NCBI RefSeq assembly: GCF_000283155.1
Contig: NW_004454177.1
Span: 4,957,932-5,021,931 of the forward strand
Reading direction: 5' to 3'
Source of the DNA: Ceratotherium simum simum
Taxonomy: Eukaryota; Chordata; Mammalia; Perissodactyla; Rhinocerotidae
Length of the DNA: 64,000 bases
Positions within the stretch are counted from its first letter, which is position 1. Each line of letters starts with the position of its first letter. The notes under the pieces are model-generated. The model made no database searches and was not told where the DNA came from. It was given only the letters and a program-made list of their open reading frames with translations. Shown here piece after piece: positions 62,701 through 64,000 of the stretch. A program made the translations under genes and the position numbers.

Positions 62701-63379
62701 GGAGCATCATCTGTGCTGAGCTCTCGCATCTAATTATCCCATCACAGCGGCTGAGAAGGGTTTGGGGAGCTGAGAGGAGGGGGAGGCCGAGCACAGGAGC
62801 AAGAGGATAACTCTTTTAGCAGAGCAGATTCATTGACAACGCTGAAGTCATTTAAAGCCACAGCACCCTGTTCCTCTGCAAGATTTCCTCATGGCTTGGA
62901 GTAAGGGAACCAGAGCCACAAATGCCTTGAGTCTCTTTCTTGGGCCCACTCTTCTAGACTGTCTCCCCTTTGGATTCTCGATTCTAAACTCTCTCAAGTT
63001 CCCTCCACTGCCTCCTTCCTTCTAAATCCCCTATTCAAGTCAACAGACATTTAAGTACCAGCTGTCCACGGAACCGCACTATTGATCAGGGATATAAAGG
63101 TAAAATAAGTTTCTGCCGTCAAGGAGCTCCTAATCTCTCTGTTCTGCCCAGACTAGAAGATTAGCTCCTAAAACAGACCCACTCTTTCTGAACTATGGTA
63201 CTTTTTTTTTCCCTTTAACTATGGTAGTTTTGCAAGCAGAAGAGCTCGGATCAAAACCCAGGTCTATCTGATACACCTATCGTTCTCTTTCCACAGTGCC
63301 ACTCTTCTGCTTCCCAGTCAATCTGAAAAACATGTCCACTTGGCTCCATGGGCATGTCAACCTCTGACGGGGACTCTTG

Positions 63380-63530
63380 TCCTCCCATTGATGAGTGATA
63401 CCATATGACTTTAGGTGAGTCACTTCGAACCTCAATTTTCTCACCTATAAAATGGGAAGACTCACTCCTTCCCATTTATCTAGCAAGATATGACAGGTAT
63501 AAAAATGCTTTATAATAAAGGTGCAGAAGG
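63380..63530 (+). repeat. MIR SINE
   Basis: GTGAGTCACTTCGAACCTC, AATTTTCTCACCTATAAAATGG, the MIR core in forward order. Confidence 0.7.
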
Positions 63531-63759
63531 AATGCTGGAGATCATTGTCATAATCTGTAGGAGAAAACTGGGGGAAACTCTGGGGCCTTGGACCTAGAGC
63601 TCACAAGATGATGGTCTGATAGGAGATGGAAGAGGCTCTATCCTTGAAATCTGAGGCTGGAAAAGACTGTTAAAATAAGAATCTCAGTCATTTAGGGTTG
63701 GAAAAGACCTACATGCTCCATTGTTTTCCCTAATGTTGCCTGTGATATAATCACTTACC

Positions 63760-63955
63760 CCAAATGTGCTTCCAGCGGTGTGACCTTGGCCAAGTTACCT
63801 ACCTAACTACTCTGAGCTGTAGTTTCCTCTTCCGTAGAAAGAGTATAAAATCTGTCTCCCTGGGATATTGTGACTATCACTCAAACTAATTTATTTAAGA
63901 GTGCCTAACATGGTATTTGGCTCAATAAATATTAATTTAAGCAATCCATCTTATC
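63760..63955 (+). repeat. MIR SINE
   Basis: GTGTGACCTTGGCCAAGTTAC, GTAGTTTCCTCTTCCGTAG, then a GGCTCAATAAATATTA end. No gene is seen to the window edge; BCL9L would be the next expected gene to the right by human synteny. Confidence 0.8.
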
Positions 63956-64000
63956 CTCTCCTTTTTATTAACCCTTAGTGTAGATGAAAACTAGAGACTC

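Overview
The window is mammalian nuclear DNA, almost certainly from a perissodactyl (horse, rhinoceros or tapir group). The argument is the very high density of tRNA-derived SINEs of the equine repetitive element (ERE) type: about 29 copies with a shared head and tail, many with clear target-site duplications. Genes have many short exons with GT-AG introns, and the rest is ancient mammalian repeats (L1, L2, MIR, MLT1, MER5). A 100-base N run at 58025-58124 marks a draft-assembly gap. I cannot name the species.

Six protein-coding genes were reconstructed exon by exon, each with an open reading frame of the expected length. They match the block on human chromosome 11q23.3 in conserved order, inverted here: SLC37A4 (+), TRAPPC4 (-), RPS25 (+), CENATAC/CCDC84 (-), FOXR1 (-), UPK2 (-). 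The family assignments and human comparisons are from memory of the proteins, not from a search.

Layout. 1-11900 is repeat-rich flank: an L1 3' end, a decayed class I endogenous retrovirus, a hAT-transposase-derived relic split by a SINE, an MLT1 LTR, a processed SMAP (C11orf58) pseudogene with a 12-bp target duplication, and a solo LTR. 11940-18660 is SLC37A4 with its CpG island. 19640-22562 is TRAPPC4, sharing a bidirectional CpG promoter with RPS25 (22993-25060). RPS25 and CENATAC (33628-25161) converge, with poly(A) signals on opposite strands inside one 14-bp near-palindrome. 33800-43440 is repeat-filled intergenic DNA. 43494-52681 is FOXR1, with a 6.6-kb repeat-laden first intron. 52700-58300 is intergenic L1/L2/SINE DNA. 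58330-60577 is UPK2. 60600-64000 is flank containing a cluster of RFX-type sites.

The genes are neighbours by position, not a pathway: an ER glucose-6-phosphate transporter, a vesicle-tethering subunit, a ribosomal protein, a minor-spliceosome factor, a forkhead regulator and a bladder membrane protein. I found no new gene system. The most unusual items are a 26-bp-arm hairpin with a tRNA-like loop (49647-49730), the paired RFX boxes, two SINEs with 3'-transduction signatures, the shared poly(A) palindrome, an open-frame 144-nt intron in CENATAC, and the SINE-interrupted hAT relic.
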